Origin: Bradyrhizobium tropiciagri
GTDB taxonomy: Bacteria > Pseudomonadota > Alphaproteobacteria > Rhizobiales > Xanthobacteraceae
NCBI RefSeq assembly: GCF_001189845.1
Contig: NZ_LFLZ01000068.1
Location: 1-46,716, forward strand
Length of the DNA stretch: 46,716 bases
Direction: 5' to 3'
Shown here piece after piece: positions 29,791 through 39,107 of the stretch. How positions within the stretch are numbered: position 1 is the first letter of the stretch; each line of letters opens with the position of its first letter. Under the pieces are notes generated by a model. The model saw only the letters and a program-made list of their open reading frames with translations. It ran no database searches and was not told the origin of the DNA. The translations under genes and the position numbers were made by a program.

Positions 29791-31227
29791 ATGTCCGGCA
29801 GCGCAAACTACAGACTCTTTATCGATGGAGCATGGCGGTCGGGTGGTGACGGCACTCAGGCCCTTATCAATCCCGCCACTGCGCAGGAGTTCGGCCGTGT
29901 TGCGGTTGCATCTGCCGCGGACCTCGACGATGCGTTAAAATCTGCGCAGGGCAGTCTGCAGAGATGGCGCGGCACACCGGCGAGCGAACGAGGAGCGCTC
30001 CTCGTGCGCGCCGCTCGAATTTTAAGGGGAAAAGTCGAAGCGGCAGCAGTCGCGCTTTCCAAAGACCAGGGCAAGACCTTGGCGGAAGCGAAGGGGGAGT
30101 ACGCGCGCGGGATCGAAACGCTTGAGTGGAATGGCCTTCAGGCGGAGCAATTGTCGGCTCCAGTCCGCATAGATCAGCATCGAATGATCGCGCCCGAAGC
30201 GATTGGGGTGGTGGCCGCATTCACGCCCTGGAACTATCCCGCCGTGCTTAGCGCCCGGAAGCTTGCGCCAGCTATTGCTGCCGGTTGCCCCGTCATCCTG
30301 AAGGCGGCTGAGGAGACTCCGAGCGCGGGTGTGTACATTGTGGAAGCCTTGGACGAAGCGGGGATTCCGCCCGGTGTCGTGAGCCTGGTTTTCGGAAACC
30401 CTTCAATGATCTCCGAGCACATTTTGGGTTCACCTGCTGTCCGGGTTCTGTCCTTCACCGGATCGACGCCGGTTGGCAAGCAGCTTGCGAAGATTGCCGC
30501 AAGCAATCTGCAGCGGTGCGTTCTCGAACTCGGTGGTCACTCTCCCGTAGTCGTTTTCGAAGACGCGGACGTGCCGAAGGCCGTTTCTGCGATTTCAGAG
30601 TACAAGTTCAGGTTTGCGGGGCAAAGCTGCAATGCGCCGAGCCGCATTCTCGTGGCGCGCTCGATTTATCCGGATTTCCTGGCCAGGCTTGTTCAGATGG
30701 CAAAAGGTATCAGGGTCGGGGCGCCCGATGACCCGGAGACGACCATGGGTCCGATGGCAAATGTGAGACGCATTGAAGCCATGCAACGCCTCACGAAGGA
30801 TGCCGTCGCCCGCGGAGCGAAGGTCGAAACAGGCGGAAAGCGCCTCGACCGACCGGGGTTCTACTGGGCGCCTACAATCTTGACCAACGTTCACCCCGAA
30901 TCGCGGGTGCTCCACGAAGAGCCTTTCGGACCTATCCTGACTGTCGCACCGTTCGCGACGATTGAAGAGGCAATCGAGGAGGCCAACGCGACTGAATACG
31001 GATTGGCGTCCTACATCTTCAGCGAGTCGCGTGAAATTCAGCGGAGAATGGTTCAGGACTTGTCGACCGGCGCGGTCAGCGTGAATTTTCTCAGGGGTGT
31101 TTCAGCGGATGCCCCGGTCGGCGGCATTAAAGAGAGCGGCTATGGCTACGAGGGCGGTGTGGAGGGGCTGAGGGCCTTTCAAAACCTAAAGCTCGTCAAC
31201 TCAGCGGGTGTTCCGCCGATTGCGTAG
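29791..31227 (+). CDS. NAD(P)-dependent aldehyde dehydrogenase (succinate-semialdehyde dehydrogenase-like)
   Basis: An aldehyde dehydrogenase superfamily enzyme of 478 residues that oxidises an aldehyde to an acid. It has the N-terminal SPS motif area (AFTPWNYPAVLSARKLAPAI), LKAAEETP, the cofactor loop FTGSTPVGKQL, the general-base Glu at about 246 in LELGGHSPVV, the nucleophilic Cys at about 280 in FAGQSCNAPSRI, and LHEEPFGPILTVAPF. The layout is closest to GabD/SSADH and to the aldehyde dehydrogenase y4uC of rhizobial plasmids (recalled, not searched). The ATG is preceded by GGAAAGG. In a pathway with the class III aminotransferase at 40.5 kb, the pair would convert an amino group to an aldehyde and then to an acid. 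The gene is intact. Confidence 0.92.
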   Translation: MSGSANYRLFIDGAWRSGGDGTQALINPATAQEFGRVAVASAADLDDALKSAQGSLQRWRGTPASERGALLVRAARILRGKVEAAAVALSKDQGKTLAEAKGEYARGIETLEWNGLQAEQLSAPVRIDQHRMIAPEAIGVVAAFTPWNYPAVLSARKLAPAIAAGCPVILKAAEETPSAGVYIVEALDEAGIPPGVVSLVFGNPSMISEHILGSPAVRVLSFTGSTPVGKQLAKIAASNLQRCVLELGGHSPVVVFEDADVPKAVSAISEYKFRFAGQSCNAPSRILVARSIYPDFLARLVQMAKGIRVGAPDDPETTMGPMANVRRIEAMQRLTKDAVARGAKVETGGKRLDRPGFYWAPTILTNVHPESRVLHEEPFGPILTVAPFATIEEAIEEANATEYGLASYIFSESREIQRRMVQDLSTGAVSVNFLRGVSADAPVGGIKESGYGYEGGVEGLRAFQNLKLVNSAGVPPIA

Positions 31228-31797
31228 ACGCGTCATTTTCCAGGTCGGACAATGGGCCGTTGGGCGCAGCGCTCCTGCCTGGAAGGAGGCAGAAGCATAG
31301 CCGATTGAGGACAAATATCCGGGGCCATTTCAAGTGGAGATGGCCTCGAAATGCGTGAACGGGCCTGATTGTTGGAAGCGACAACGAAACAATGGCGGCT
31401 TCCCCAAGGCGACAACTTCGATCACGGCCAAGCGAAGATCTCAGCGGTCCGTTTTCGCGATTGCCTTCTCGAACGTGACTTTCTTAGTGGCGACGACGAC
31501 GCGGCGAAATGGTCGCAAGCTGCTGCTGACGATTTCCTGCGTTGAACTTGCCATCTTCCATAAGAAGGCCTTCGTATCCTCTCAACTGTATGCAGAATTT
31601 CGGAAGCATCAGGCCTCACATTGCGGAAATTCGGCTCGTGTGGGTGGTAAGGTCGATTATCACGCCGTCGATCGAGAGTGTTGACGTCCGCCGCGCAGAC
31701 GGGTCACGATATTGGTAACGGTGATACAATGTGCCAGCCATCGCGGCGGCTGACTGACTTGCCCATGCACGTCGGCGGCCCGTCACGCATTGGCAAT
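31228..31797. other. Gap between aldehyde dehydrogenase and DUF2817 gene
   Basis: Nearly 600 bases without a supported gene. On the minus strand a short piece, DGVIIDLTTHTSRISAM near 31640-31690, resembles the FAD-binding segment of PCMH-type oxidases but stands alone. Confidence 0.35.
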
Positions 31798-31811
31798 GGA
31801 GGAGGGTAGAG

Positions 31812-32915
31812 GTGAGCGCAGTGAACTTCGATATCGCGCAGCAAGCTGCTGCTGCGACGTTTTCGGATAGTTATTCGGAAGCCAGACAGAAATTCTTGGC
31901 AGCCGCACCCAAGTCGAGGTCGTATCCTTGTAGTGCAAAGGGGCCTTCAGGCGAGCCGCTGTTTACGGATGCGATATATTTTGGCAACTCGGACGCCAAG
32001 AAGCTGCTTGTTCTCATTTCTGGTACGCACGGTCCGGAGGGTTACTGCGGGTCTGCAGCACAGCTTGCGTTTCTTCAGGCCAGATTTCACGAGGAGCTAC
32101 CGCATTCGACCGCGGTTCTCATCGTGCACGCTTTGAACTGCTACGGCTTTGCCTGGGATCGTAGGGCCACCGCAGAAGGGTGTGACCTCAATCGAAACTT
32201 CGTCGACTTCTCAAAGCCGCTACCCGCAAATCCAGAATATGAGGAGTTGGCGGACGATCTGGTCCCTGCCGACAGGTCGGGGGAGGGGGCGCGCAGCGCA
32301 GAGGCCGTAATTGCGGCTTACCGTGCAAAGCACGGTGAGCTTGCTTACCGATCGGCGAGATCTCGTGGTCAATATACCAGGCCGGGCGGGCTGTTTTACG
32401 GTGGGACTGGGCCGACCGAAGCCAGGCGGACTCTCGAAAAGGTTGTTGAAGACTTTAATGTCGCGGCGCGCGGTCAAGTTGTCATCATCGACTACCACAC
32501 TGGGCTGGGCCCGTACGGCTATGGAGAGCTGCAATGCGAGCAGCCCTCTGGATTGAAGGGGCACGAACGAGCGACGAAAATTTTTGGTCCCTCGGTGACC
32601 TCGCCGGATCTTGGGACCTCCTCGTCTGTTTCTCTGCACGGTACACAAGACGAGTATTGGGAGCGTCTGCTGGGAGACCGGCACACTTACATCGCTCTCG
32701 AGTACGGAACGTACACCAATCTGAACATACTGAGAGATGAGCACTGGCTCTTTAAGCACCGCCCGGAGGTGGTCGATTCCGAGCTTGGACGCCAGATTCG
32801 GGGCGCCACCAAGCGCCATTTCTATCCGCAAAATGCGGATTGGAAGGAGATGGTCGTTTGGAGAGCCCACTTGGTGCATCGACAGGCGGTCGACTGGCTG
32901 CGATCTGCGGTCTAG
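31812..32915 (+). CDS. DUF2817 / M14-like zinc hydrolase
   Basis: 367 residues. The pattern is that of M14-type carboxypeptidases and deacylases in the DUF2817 branch: zinc ligands His73 and Glu76 in SGTHGPEGYCGS, the substrate-binding Asn-Arg-Asn in CDLNRNFVDF, the third zinc ligand His229 in IIDYHTGLGPYGYG, and the likely catalytic Glu297 in ALEYGTY. No signal peptide is present, so it is cytoplasmic. GTG 31812 is chosen because GGAGGAGGG ends five bases before it. The usual substrates of this branch are not known; related M14 enzymes such as AstE and DoeB remove N-acyl groups from amino acids. The M24-type protein follows 270 bases later on the same strand, which suggests consecutive hydrolytic steps. 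Confidence 0.85.
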   Translation: MSAVNFDIAQQAAAATFSDSYSEARQKFLAAAPKSRSYPCSAKGPSGEPLFTDAIYFGNSDAKKLLVLISGTHGPEGYCGSAAQLAFLQARFHEELPHSTAVLIVHALNCYGFAWDRRATAEGCDLNRNFVDFSKPLPANPEYEELADDLVPADRSGEGARSAEAVIAAYRAKHGELAYRSARSRGQYTRPGGLFYGGTGPTEARRTLEKVVEDFNVAARGQVVIIDYHTGLGPYGYGELQCEQPSGLKGHERATKIFGPSVTSPDLGTSSSVSLHGTQDEYWERLLGDRHTYIALEYGTYTNLNILRDEHWLFKHRPEVVDSELGRQIRGATKRHFYPQNADWKEMVVWRAHLVHRQAVDWLRSAV

Positions 32916-33187
32916 CTCATCACTCGATATCTGGTGATCTCTCACTTCAACGTGGGTGGTGTGTAGGGCCCGATCCGTTCGCGGTTGTTCTCCGACGAAT
33001 CGCGCCGACCGTGCTTCGGATGGAGCGTGGGAAGTGAGCGCGCAGTTTTGGGCCTCGCTTCGGGTGCTGCACTATCACGTCGAGCGGGGGCAACAGGTGA
33101 GTGTGAGGTGCGCGACGGATCACGAGACGATCGGTCCGTCAAGCTGATTGACTAAACGAAATATCGGTGACGAAAAGGAGCTAATCT

Positions 33188-34345
33188 GTGACCGCGATCA
33201 AGGCAATTCCATTTACCGGTGCGCCGTTCCCGAAGGCAGAGTATGAGCGACGACAAAAGAAGGTGCTCGAAGCGGTGGCCCGAGATGACCTCGATGCGCT
33301 TGTCGTCACTGCCCACGGTCATCTCCGCTATCTCAGTGGATACGACGGGATGGGCGCCTACTTCATGCCGTTCCCGCTGATTCTCGTGCCGGGAAGGGCG
33401 CCGATATATGTGGTTCGGGAGTACGAGCTGACGGGCGTTCGCGCTGAAAGCTGCATCGATGAGATTGTCTGTTATGCCGAACAGCCCGATTTCGCCAACG
33501 TTTGCGCGGATGTTCTTCGGCGATTGGGGCTGGCGAACCGCAGAGTAGGTTTCGAGCTTGGTTGCTGGAATCTCGCGCCTGCCGATGTAATTGCGCTGCA
33601 GTCGCGCCTCCCGGATATGAAGGTCACCGATGCCTCGCGTCTCGTCTCTTCGGTCATGGCAGTGAAGAACGAGCTGGAAATCAATGCAATGCGCGAAGCA
33701 ATGGCCATGACCGACGTGGCCGTGCGGGCATTTCAGCAGTCGCTGCGTGAGGGCATCACTGAAATAGAGATGGCCGCGGCTATCCAGGGTGCGGTCAGGA
33801 ATGCGGGAGGGGATGAAGCCCGGTTGGTATCGATCGGATTCGGTGAGCGTGCGAAACTGCCACACACGAAGCTGGCACGTCATCCGATCAGGGCCGACGA
33901 GCCGGCCATGGTCGAAATAGGGGGTATGAAGCAAGGATATGTCGGCCCGCTAGTCCGAAGCGCTGTGCTTGGTCGGCACGCCGAGACGGAAATTCTGCAT
34001 GCTCTGTCGGTGGAGGCCCTCGACGCTGCGATCGCGGCGATCAAGCCAGGGGTGACCGCGGGAGAGGTAGATAAAGCTGCGCGTAAGGTGGTCGAACGAT
34101 CTTTGCGGCCTCAGGCTCTTAACCACAGGGTCGGATATCAGACTGGCGCACCTTGGAACGAGCGGGGGAATATGAGCCTAGAGCCGGGCGCAATAGACGT
34201 GCTTCAAGCGGACATGACAGTTCATATGCCAGTCATTCTCATCGGTGAGGAGGGGTACATGTCTGGCTGCAGTGAGACCGTTTTGGTAACAGAGCGCGGA
34301 GCGGAGATACTCAGCAGCACTCCCCGCACGCTTTATCGCGCGTAA
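33188..34345 (+). CDS. M24-family protein, creatinase/ectoine-hydrolase (DoeA)-like, lacking most metal ligands
   Basis: 385 residues with the two-domain creatinase/aminopeptidase P layout: an N-terminal domain with VTAHGHLRYLSGYDGMGAYF and a C-terminal pita-bread domain beginning MAVKNELEINAMREAM. Metal-dependent M24 peptidases need D, D, H, E, E. Here the first position is Glu243 (VEIGG), the second is lost (QGYVGPLVRS), the His of 'GH-IG' is Tyr317 (HRVGYQTG), and only Glu363 (SETVLV) is clearly kept. This matches creatinase and ectoine hydrolase, which work without metal, more than Xaa-Pro peptidases. HRVGYQTGAPWNERGNMSLE is close in form to the DoeA/EutD segment. AAGGAG precedes GTG 33188 by seven bases. 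A strong terminator lies 110 bases downstream. y4tM-type proteins of rhizobial plasmids are likely relatives. Confidence 0.85.
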   Translation: MTAIKAIPFTGAPFPKAEYERRQKKVLEAVARDDLDALVVTAHGHLRYLSGYDGMGAYFMPFPLILVPGRAPIYVVREYELTGVRAESCIDEIVCYAEQPDFANVCADVLRRLGLANRRVGFELGCWNLAPADVIALQSRLPDMKVTDASRLVSSVMAVKNELEINAMREAMAMTDVAVRAFQQSLREGITEIEMAAAIQGAVRNAGGDEARLVSIGFGERAKLPHTKLARHPIRADEPAMVEIGGMKQGYVGPLVRSAVLGRHAETEILHALSVEALDAAIAAIKPGVTAGEVDKAARKVVERSLRPQALNHRVGYQTGAPWNERGNMSLEPGAIDVLQADMTVHMPVILIGEEGYMSGCSETVLVTERGAEILSSTPRTLYRA

Positions 34346-34455
34346 AGAACTTGTGCGCGACCGCCAACGTGAATTGCCGTGCGGGATTTTAGTCGTAACG
34401 AATGCCGGGTGCGTCGGCCCGTTTATGTTCATTGAGACGCTGGTAATTACAGGAA

Positions 34456-34487
34456 GCGCGCCCAGGGAATGTCGGGCGCGCCTTTTT
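34456..34487 (+). terminator. Rho-independent terminator after the M24 gene
   Basis: GCGCGCCC (34456-34463) pairs perfectly with GGGCGCGC (34474-34481) across a ten-base loop, followed by C and five T. It lies 110 bases after the stop of the M24-family gene and is the clearest intrinsic terminator in the window. Confidence 0.85.
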
Positions 34488-35045
34488 GGCGTTATGCGTT
34501 CGGATGCGATGAAGTCGGTAGTTGTCCGTGGCTGGTCTCGCTAGTTCCGGCGCAGCCAACCACGCATGGGTATGCAGACGTGCTGGTCGGGTCAGGTGAT
34601 TTGCCCGAGCCGCTCCGGCAGAGATCAATTGCAATCGGTCAAAGCTGACGTGGGACTACCAGCCAGTGCATCGAGCTGCGTTTGCTCAGACACACCCGAA
34701 GGTCCCACCAATCGAAACGCGTTCGAGCTTTCTGCCGAAGCAAGTTGCCCACAGGCTGCCATCCTTAGGAAGCGAACCCCACAGAAGTGTGGCTGCGGAG
34801 GTCAGCGCGGGAGGGAAACGAATCGACGGCACAAAACATGCATTTTTTGCTGCTCGAAGGAGGAATAGTTTAGCAAAGTCGGCCACATTCGAGAAATCCC
34901 CCAGCGGGGTATTGTAGGTAATATCCGATATCAGAATGAGACGGGTCTACCCACCTAACTACAATTCCTGTGATATCCGACCCCTCGCTCATCCGGTGAA
35001 GGGACATCACTAACGAATACAAAGGACGCGGCTCGACTAAGAAGT
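34488..35045. other. Region upstream of the threonine aldolase
   Basis: No supported gene. Two copies of ATATCCGA at 34921-34928 and 34973-34980, each overlapping GATATC, are 52 bases apart and lie 66-125 bases before the next start codon; they may be a regulator site. Confidence 0.4.
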
Positions 35046-36146
35046 GTGAGCCCTAGAACTCCGATGCAACAATTGACGACCGCTGCACCGATAGTTGACC
35101 TGCGCAGCGATACGGTGACGAAGCCTACGTCAGCCATGCTTGACCGTATGATCACTGCCGAGCTCGGCGACGACGGTCGTAGCGGCGATCCCACGGTGCA
35201 GGAGCTCGAACGCGTCTCAGCAGCTCGGCTCGGCAAGGAGGCCGCCTTATTTTTCCCCTCCGGAACGATGAGCAATCACGCGGCGATCCTTTCGCATGCT
35301 GTCTACAAAGGCGAGGTGATCGGCGAAGCCTCGTCACACATTTTTCGTTCCGAAATGGGCGGGCTTTCCCTGCTCGCGGGACTATATCCGAGACCCTTGC
35401 CCGGACACGCGGGAGCGATGGATCTCGGCGCGCTTGATGCCTGCCTGCGGCCCCCGGGTGTAACCGACCACGTGCTTGGAACAGCGGTCGTATGTATGGA
35501 AACCACCCACGCTGTGGGAGGTGCTGTTCTCTCTCTCGACCATATGCGTCAAGTCCATGAAAAAAGCTCGCAGCTTGGCGTGCCAGTGCACCTTGACGGT
35601 GCGCGGATCTTCAATGCTGCGATTGCGCTCGATGTTGCAGCGTCCACCATTGCCGCCTTTGCGGATTCGGTTACATTCTGCCTGTCCAAGGGACTCAGTG
35701 CACCGATCGGATCGGTATTGACAGGGCCCCGCCCATTCATCGGGCGGGCTCGCGGATTCCGCAAGATGTTGGGCGGCAACCTGCGCCAAGCCGGCTTGCT
35801 GGCGGCCTGCGGTCTTGTTGCGCTGGAGCAGTCGATCGAGCGCCTCGCTGACGATCACGATAATGCGCGCAGGTTGGCTGACGGGTTATACGGAGTTGAT
35901 CCGCACCTCGTCAAACCTGCTGAAGTCGCGACCAACATGGTGATGGTGCACGTGGGGAGCAACGGCGCTGATGCCGAACAGTGGACCAGGGTTCTGTCTG
36001 ATCACGGCGTGTTGGCGGCACCCGTCTCCAAAGAAATATTGCGGTTTGTGACCCACCGTCATGTCGATGCGCCTTCGATCGAGCGCGTTGTGACCGTTTT
36101 CCGCGAGATCTACAGAAGCCGCCCAGGAGTCCTATTCTCTAATTGA
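35046..36146 (+). CDS. Low-specificity L-threonine aldolase (beta-eliminating lyase family)
   Basis: A PLP fold-type I enzyme of 366 residues that cleaves L-threonine or allo-threonine, and probably other beta-hydroxy amino acids, to glycine and an aldehyde. Seen are DLRSDTVTKPTSAML, GDDGRSGDPTVQELE, FFPSGTMSNHAAILSH (PLP phosphate loop), the base-stacking His in EASSHIF, VHLDGARIFNAAI (PLP-binding Asp and Arg), and the Schiff-base Lys215 in SVTFCLSKGLSAPIGSVL. It is full length. GTG 35046 is the first start; ATG 35064 gives MQQLTTAAPIVDLRSD and is equally good, and neither has a strong ribosome binding site. It is the last intact gene before the IS21 relic. Its relation to the other catabolic genes is not certain. 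Confidence 0.92.
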   Translation: MSPRTPMQQLTTAAPIVDLRSDTVTKPTSAMLDRMITAELGDDGRSGDPTVQELERVSAARLGKEAALFFPSGTMSNHAAILSHAVYKGEVIGEASSHIFRSEMGGLSLLAGLYPRPLPGHAGAMDLGALDACLRPPGVTDHVLGTAVVCMETTHAVGGAVLSLDHMRQVHEKSSQLGVPVHLDGARIFNAAIALDVAASTIAAFADSVTFCLSKGLSAPIGSVLTGPRPFIGRARGFRKMLGGNLRQAGLLAACGLVALEQSIERLADDHDNARRLADGLYGVDPHLVKPAEVATNMVMVHVGSNGADAEQWTRVLSDHGVLAAPVSKEILRFVTHRHVDAPSIERVVTVFREIYRSRPGVLFSN

Positions 36147-36472
36147 TTTTAGTGGATCTAACGTAAAGCTATGTCGGTGATGTCCCGATCCGATTGCGCC
36201 GCCTTTTGGACGGTTTAAAGTTCGCGTATTTCGGTCCCGCGCCTACGATGCCGATCAAGGCCGTGTCGGGCACCAATATGCAGGCGGTCGTACCATCGGC
36301 CGCAACATTCGCCGGCCGGCACAACCAGGCGTCCAACTAACGATCGCACGAGCGATTCATCTAGGTGTTCGAGGCATCTAGATGAGGCTGCGTCAGCACC
36401 GTGGCCACAACCTGCTCGCTGAATGGTAGGCGGTTGGGTAGTCGAAGCGCGTTGAAGTTGCCGTGGCCCCGT
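36147..36472. other. Gap before the IS21 element
   Basis: About 325 bases with no recognised gene and no clear terminator. It contains a short near-repeat of ATCTAG(G/A)TG around 36358-36385. Confidence 0.35.
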
Positions 36473-36559
36473 GGTCGGTCAAAATCCCCCGGGTATGGTA
36501 ACTTGAAACTCCCCCAGGGAAGTGACCACCGGCCCGGTGAGCGGTTTGGTCCCTTTAGC

Positions 36560-38100
36560 TAGCAAGGGCCGGGGAGTTGAACGTCTTGAAGCCCACCTGC
36601 AAAACACGGCATTTACGCTACTCGGTCGCAACGCCAGCCAGCGCGAGATCCACAGGCGTGGAAGGCCAAATTCCTCCACCCGACTACCGGCTTCTGGGGC
36701 ATCGGGAGCTACGGTCACCAGCTGGCCCGATCGGCTTGCGAACCGCATCGGACGTGGATCGAAGAACAGGTCCGCGTGAAGCGGAATGCGCAGGCGATTT
36801 ACCAGGACCTGGTCGATCAATTTGGCTTTCCGTCCAGCTACCAGAGCGTCAAGCGGTTTATGCGCACGTTGCGACACAGCGATCCCGAGCAGTTGACCGA
36901 CTTGAGTTCCTCCCCAGCGAGGAGGCCCAGGTCGACTATGGCGAGGGCGCTCTGACGATTGATCCCAGGAGCGGCCGGTGCCGCCGTCCCCGCCTGTTTG
37001 TGATGACGCTGCGCTACTCGCGGCGCGGCTTCCGGCGGCTGGTCTGGAAGTCCAACCAACAAGTCTGAGCGCAGCTCCACGAAGAGGCGTTCCGGTATTT
37101 GGCGGGGTCCCTAGCTCTGTCGTGCTCGACAATCGGAAGGAAGGCGTCCTCTGAAGCCGGATTTGTACGAGCCCGAGCTCAATCCGATTTACAGCGCGAG
37201 CTGGCTTATTACGCCGTGGTCGCCGATCCCGCACGGGTGGCCGATCCCAATCGGAAAGGATGCGTCGAGAGTGCGATTCAACATAGCCAGGGCACCGCGC
37301 TGGCCGGACGGCGCTCCGAGACACTGGAAGCCCAGAACGAGTTCTTGAGGCACTGGGAGGAGAATTGGCCCTCCATCCGCATCCACGGCAGCACGCGTCG
37401 TCAGGTCGAGGCGATGTTCCAGGAGGCGAAGCCACACCTGAGGCCGTTGCCAGTGGCTGCCTTCCGCATCTTCACCGAGGTCGTTCGGACCGTCTGCGAC
37501 GATACCACCGTGCGTGTTGATAGCAGCTATTACGCCGCGCGGCCACCCATCGGCAGTCAGGTCGTGGTGCGGATCTACGCCTCCACGATCGAGATCCGTG
37601 ATCGCCAGACCCATGCGCTGCTGCGAACGGCTGTTTCCGTCGCGGCAAACCGCCGTGCTGCTGGCGAGCGCCGAGGCATCGGGCCGCAGACCTGGGGTGC
37701 TGTGCCAGCAAGTGTTCGACACCGAGGGGCGCCCCGGACAGCGCGGGATGTGGGCATTGTCGGGCCGAGCCGGAAGTATCCGGCACCGCTGGTCGAGCAG
37801 GCCTGCGCGCACGCCATCGGCAACCGCATCTACCGTTACAAGCACGCGCGTACGACCGTCGAGCGGTTGTTCGAACAGGCGATCGCGCAGGTTGGAGCGA
37901 CGCCACAGCCGGCATCGCCGCTCACCCGGGATCATCCGCTGATCCGCGCTCCAGCCGAATACGGCGATCTCTTCAGTCGTGCCGTGCGGCACGATGCCGG
38001 CGACAATGGCCGGCAGGCCGAGGCTCACGACGATCGCGCCGGCCAGCTCCGGCGACACGAGCGCTCCCGCGGCTTCTCACCTCAAACTGGAGACCAAACC
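36560..38100 (+). pseudogene. IS21 IstA transposase relic
   Basis: Pieces in several frames: VKRNAQAIYQDLVDQFGFPS, YQSVKRFMRTLRHSDPEQ, LEFLPSEEAQVDYGEGALTI (first catalytic Asp), VMTLRYSRRGFRRLVWKSN, LDNRKEG-type decay, ADPNRKGCVESAIQH (catalytic Glu), ALAGRRSETLEAQNEFLRHW, STRRQVEAMFQEAKPHLRPL and DDTTVRVDSSYYAARPPIGS (C-terminal beta-barrel). A TGA at 37066-37068 and several shifts interrupt it. Confidence 0.85.
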
Positions 38101-38102
38101 AC

Positions 38103-38859
38103 ATGATGACCATGCCGGAAATTGAGCGTTGGCTGCGACAGCCGCGCCTGTCGGCGTCCGCGACACGCTGCAGACGCGCGTGCTGCAGGCACAGGCTGCC
38201 AACCAGCCCTTCCTCGAGACCTTCTCCCTGATCCTGCAGGACGAACTGGACCGTCGTCGGTCCCGCGTTATCGAGCGACGGTACCAGCAATCCGGGCTCG
38301 ACGAAAAACTGACCCTCGCCGAGTTCGACTGGACCTTCAATCCCAGATTGCCGCGCCAGACTTGCTTCCAGCTCCACACCCTGACGTTCATCGCCGCCGG
38401 CGAGAACGCGCTCCTCGTCGGCGAAGCTGGCACCGGGAAGTCCTACATCGCCAAGGTGATTGACTATCAGGCGATCCTACAAAGCCACAAGTTTTAGTAT
38501 CTTGCGACCGACGACTTCTTCCACCGCAACGCCATGAACTCCGCGAGGTCCGGCTGCGAACCATCATCGACTGCGATCTCCTCGTTCGGGACGATCTGTT
38601 CCTCGCACACGCCATCCCTGACGACACCAGCGCATTGCTGCAGACTCTGATCCATCAACGCTGCAAACTGCACCGCAGCGTCATCGTCACCTCCAATCGC
38701 GTCGTGCAGGACTGGGGGACATACCTGGGGGACAACACCACAAGCACGACGATCCTCGACCGCCTGATGCATCATTGCCATCTGCTTGAGTTCGACGGAC
38801 GCAGCTATCGGCACAAAGAGGCCGCTGAAACTCTTGCCCGGGAAACAAAGGCGAACTAA
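38103..38859 (+). pseudogene. IS21 IstB ATP-binding helper relic
   Basis: The reading starts MMTMPEIERWLRQ, then after a frame change VRDTLQTRVLQAQAANQPFL, ERRYQQSGLDEKLTLAEFDW and LLVGEAGTGKSYIA (Walker A). A TAG at 38495-38497 stops it after ILQSHKF, and the rest, with QTLIHQRCKLHRSVIVTSNR, LDRLMHHCHLLEFDGRSYRH and ETKAN at the end, is in another frame. IstB normally loads the IstA transposase. Confidence 0.85.
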
Positions 38860-39107
38860 CAATCACCATGTCCTGCCTCGCGGGTGGAGGAATTTGACCG
38901 ACCATACCCGGACGAATTTGAAGTGACCCGCGGGGCCGCGGAAAGCGACCTCGGACGCAACCGTCAATGTTCGCCTGACCGGCGCGATGAACTGCGACTT
39001 CAAACGGCTCACGCCTGGGACAGGCATTCTTGGCTTTTCACCTGCCTCTTAGCCTAGCTAAGATTGCAAAGGCTCGTCAAACCGGTATTCTCAACAAGCG
39101 ATACGCC

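Larger units (their letters stand above)
36473..38928 (+). mobile_element. Decayed IS21-family element with both ends
   Basis: About 2.46 kb, the usual IS21 size, with istA and istB in order. The left end (36473-36518) and the reverse complement of the right end (38883-38928) share GGTC, CAAA and the uninterrupted core CCGGGTATGGT, followed in both by a second weak copy of the motif. This is the multiple-repeat end type of IS21 elements. Both genes are broken, so it cannot move itself. It separates the threonine aldolase from the protease gene. Confidence 0.8.

Noticed and set aside
29387..29806. 139-codon minus-strand frame between Lrp copy 1 and the aldehyde dehydrogenase
   Set aside because: No motif, no ribosome binding site, and it overlaps the start of a clearly real gene on the other strand.
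31640..31720. Minus-strand DGVIIDLTTHTSRISAM as part of a PCMH-type FAD oxidase
   Set aside because: Only about 17 residues match; the surrounding frames show nothing more, so it was not listed as a gene relic.
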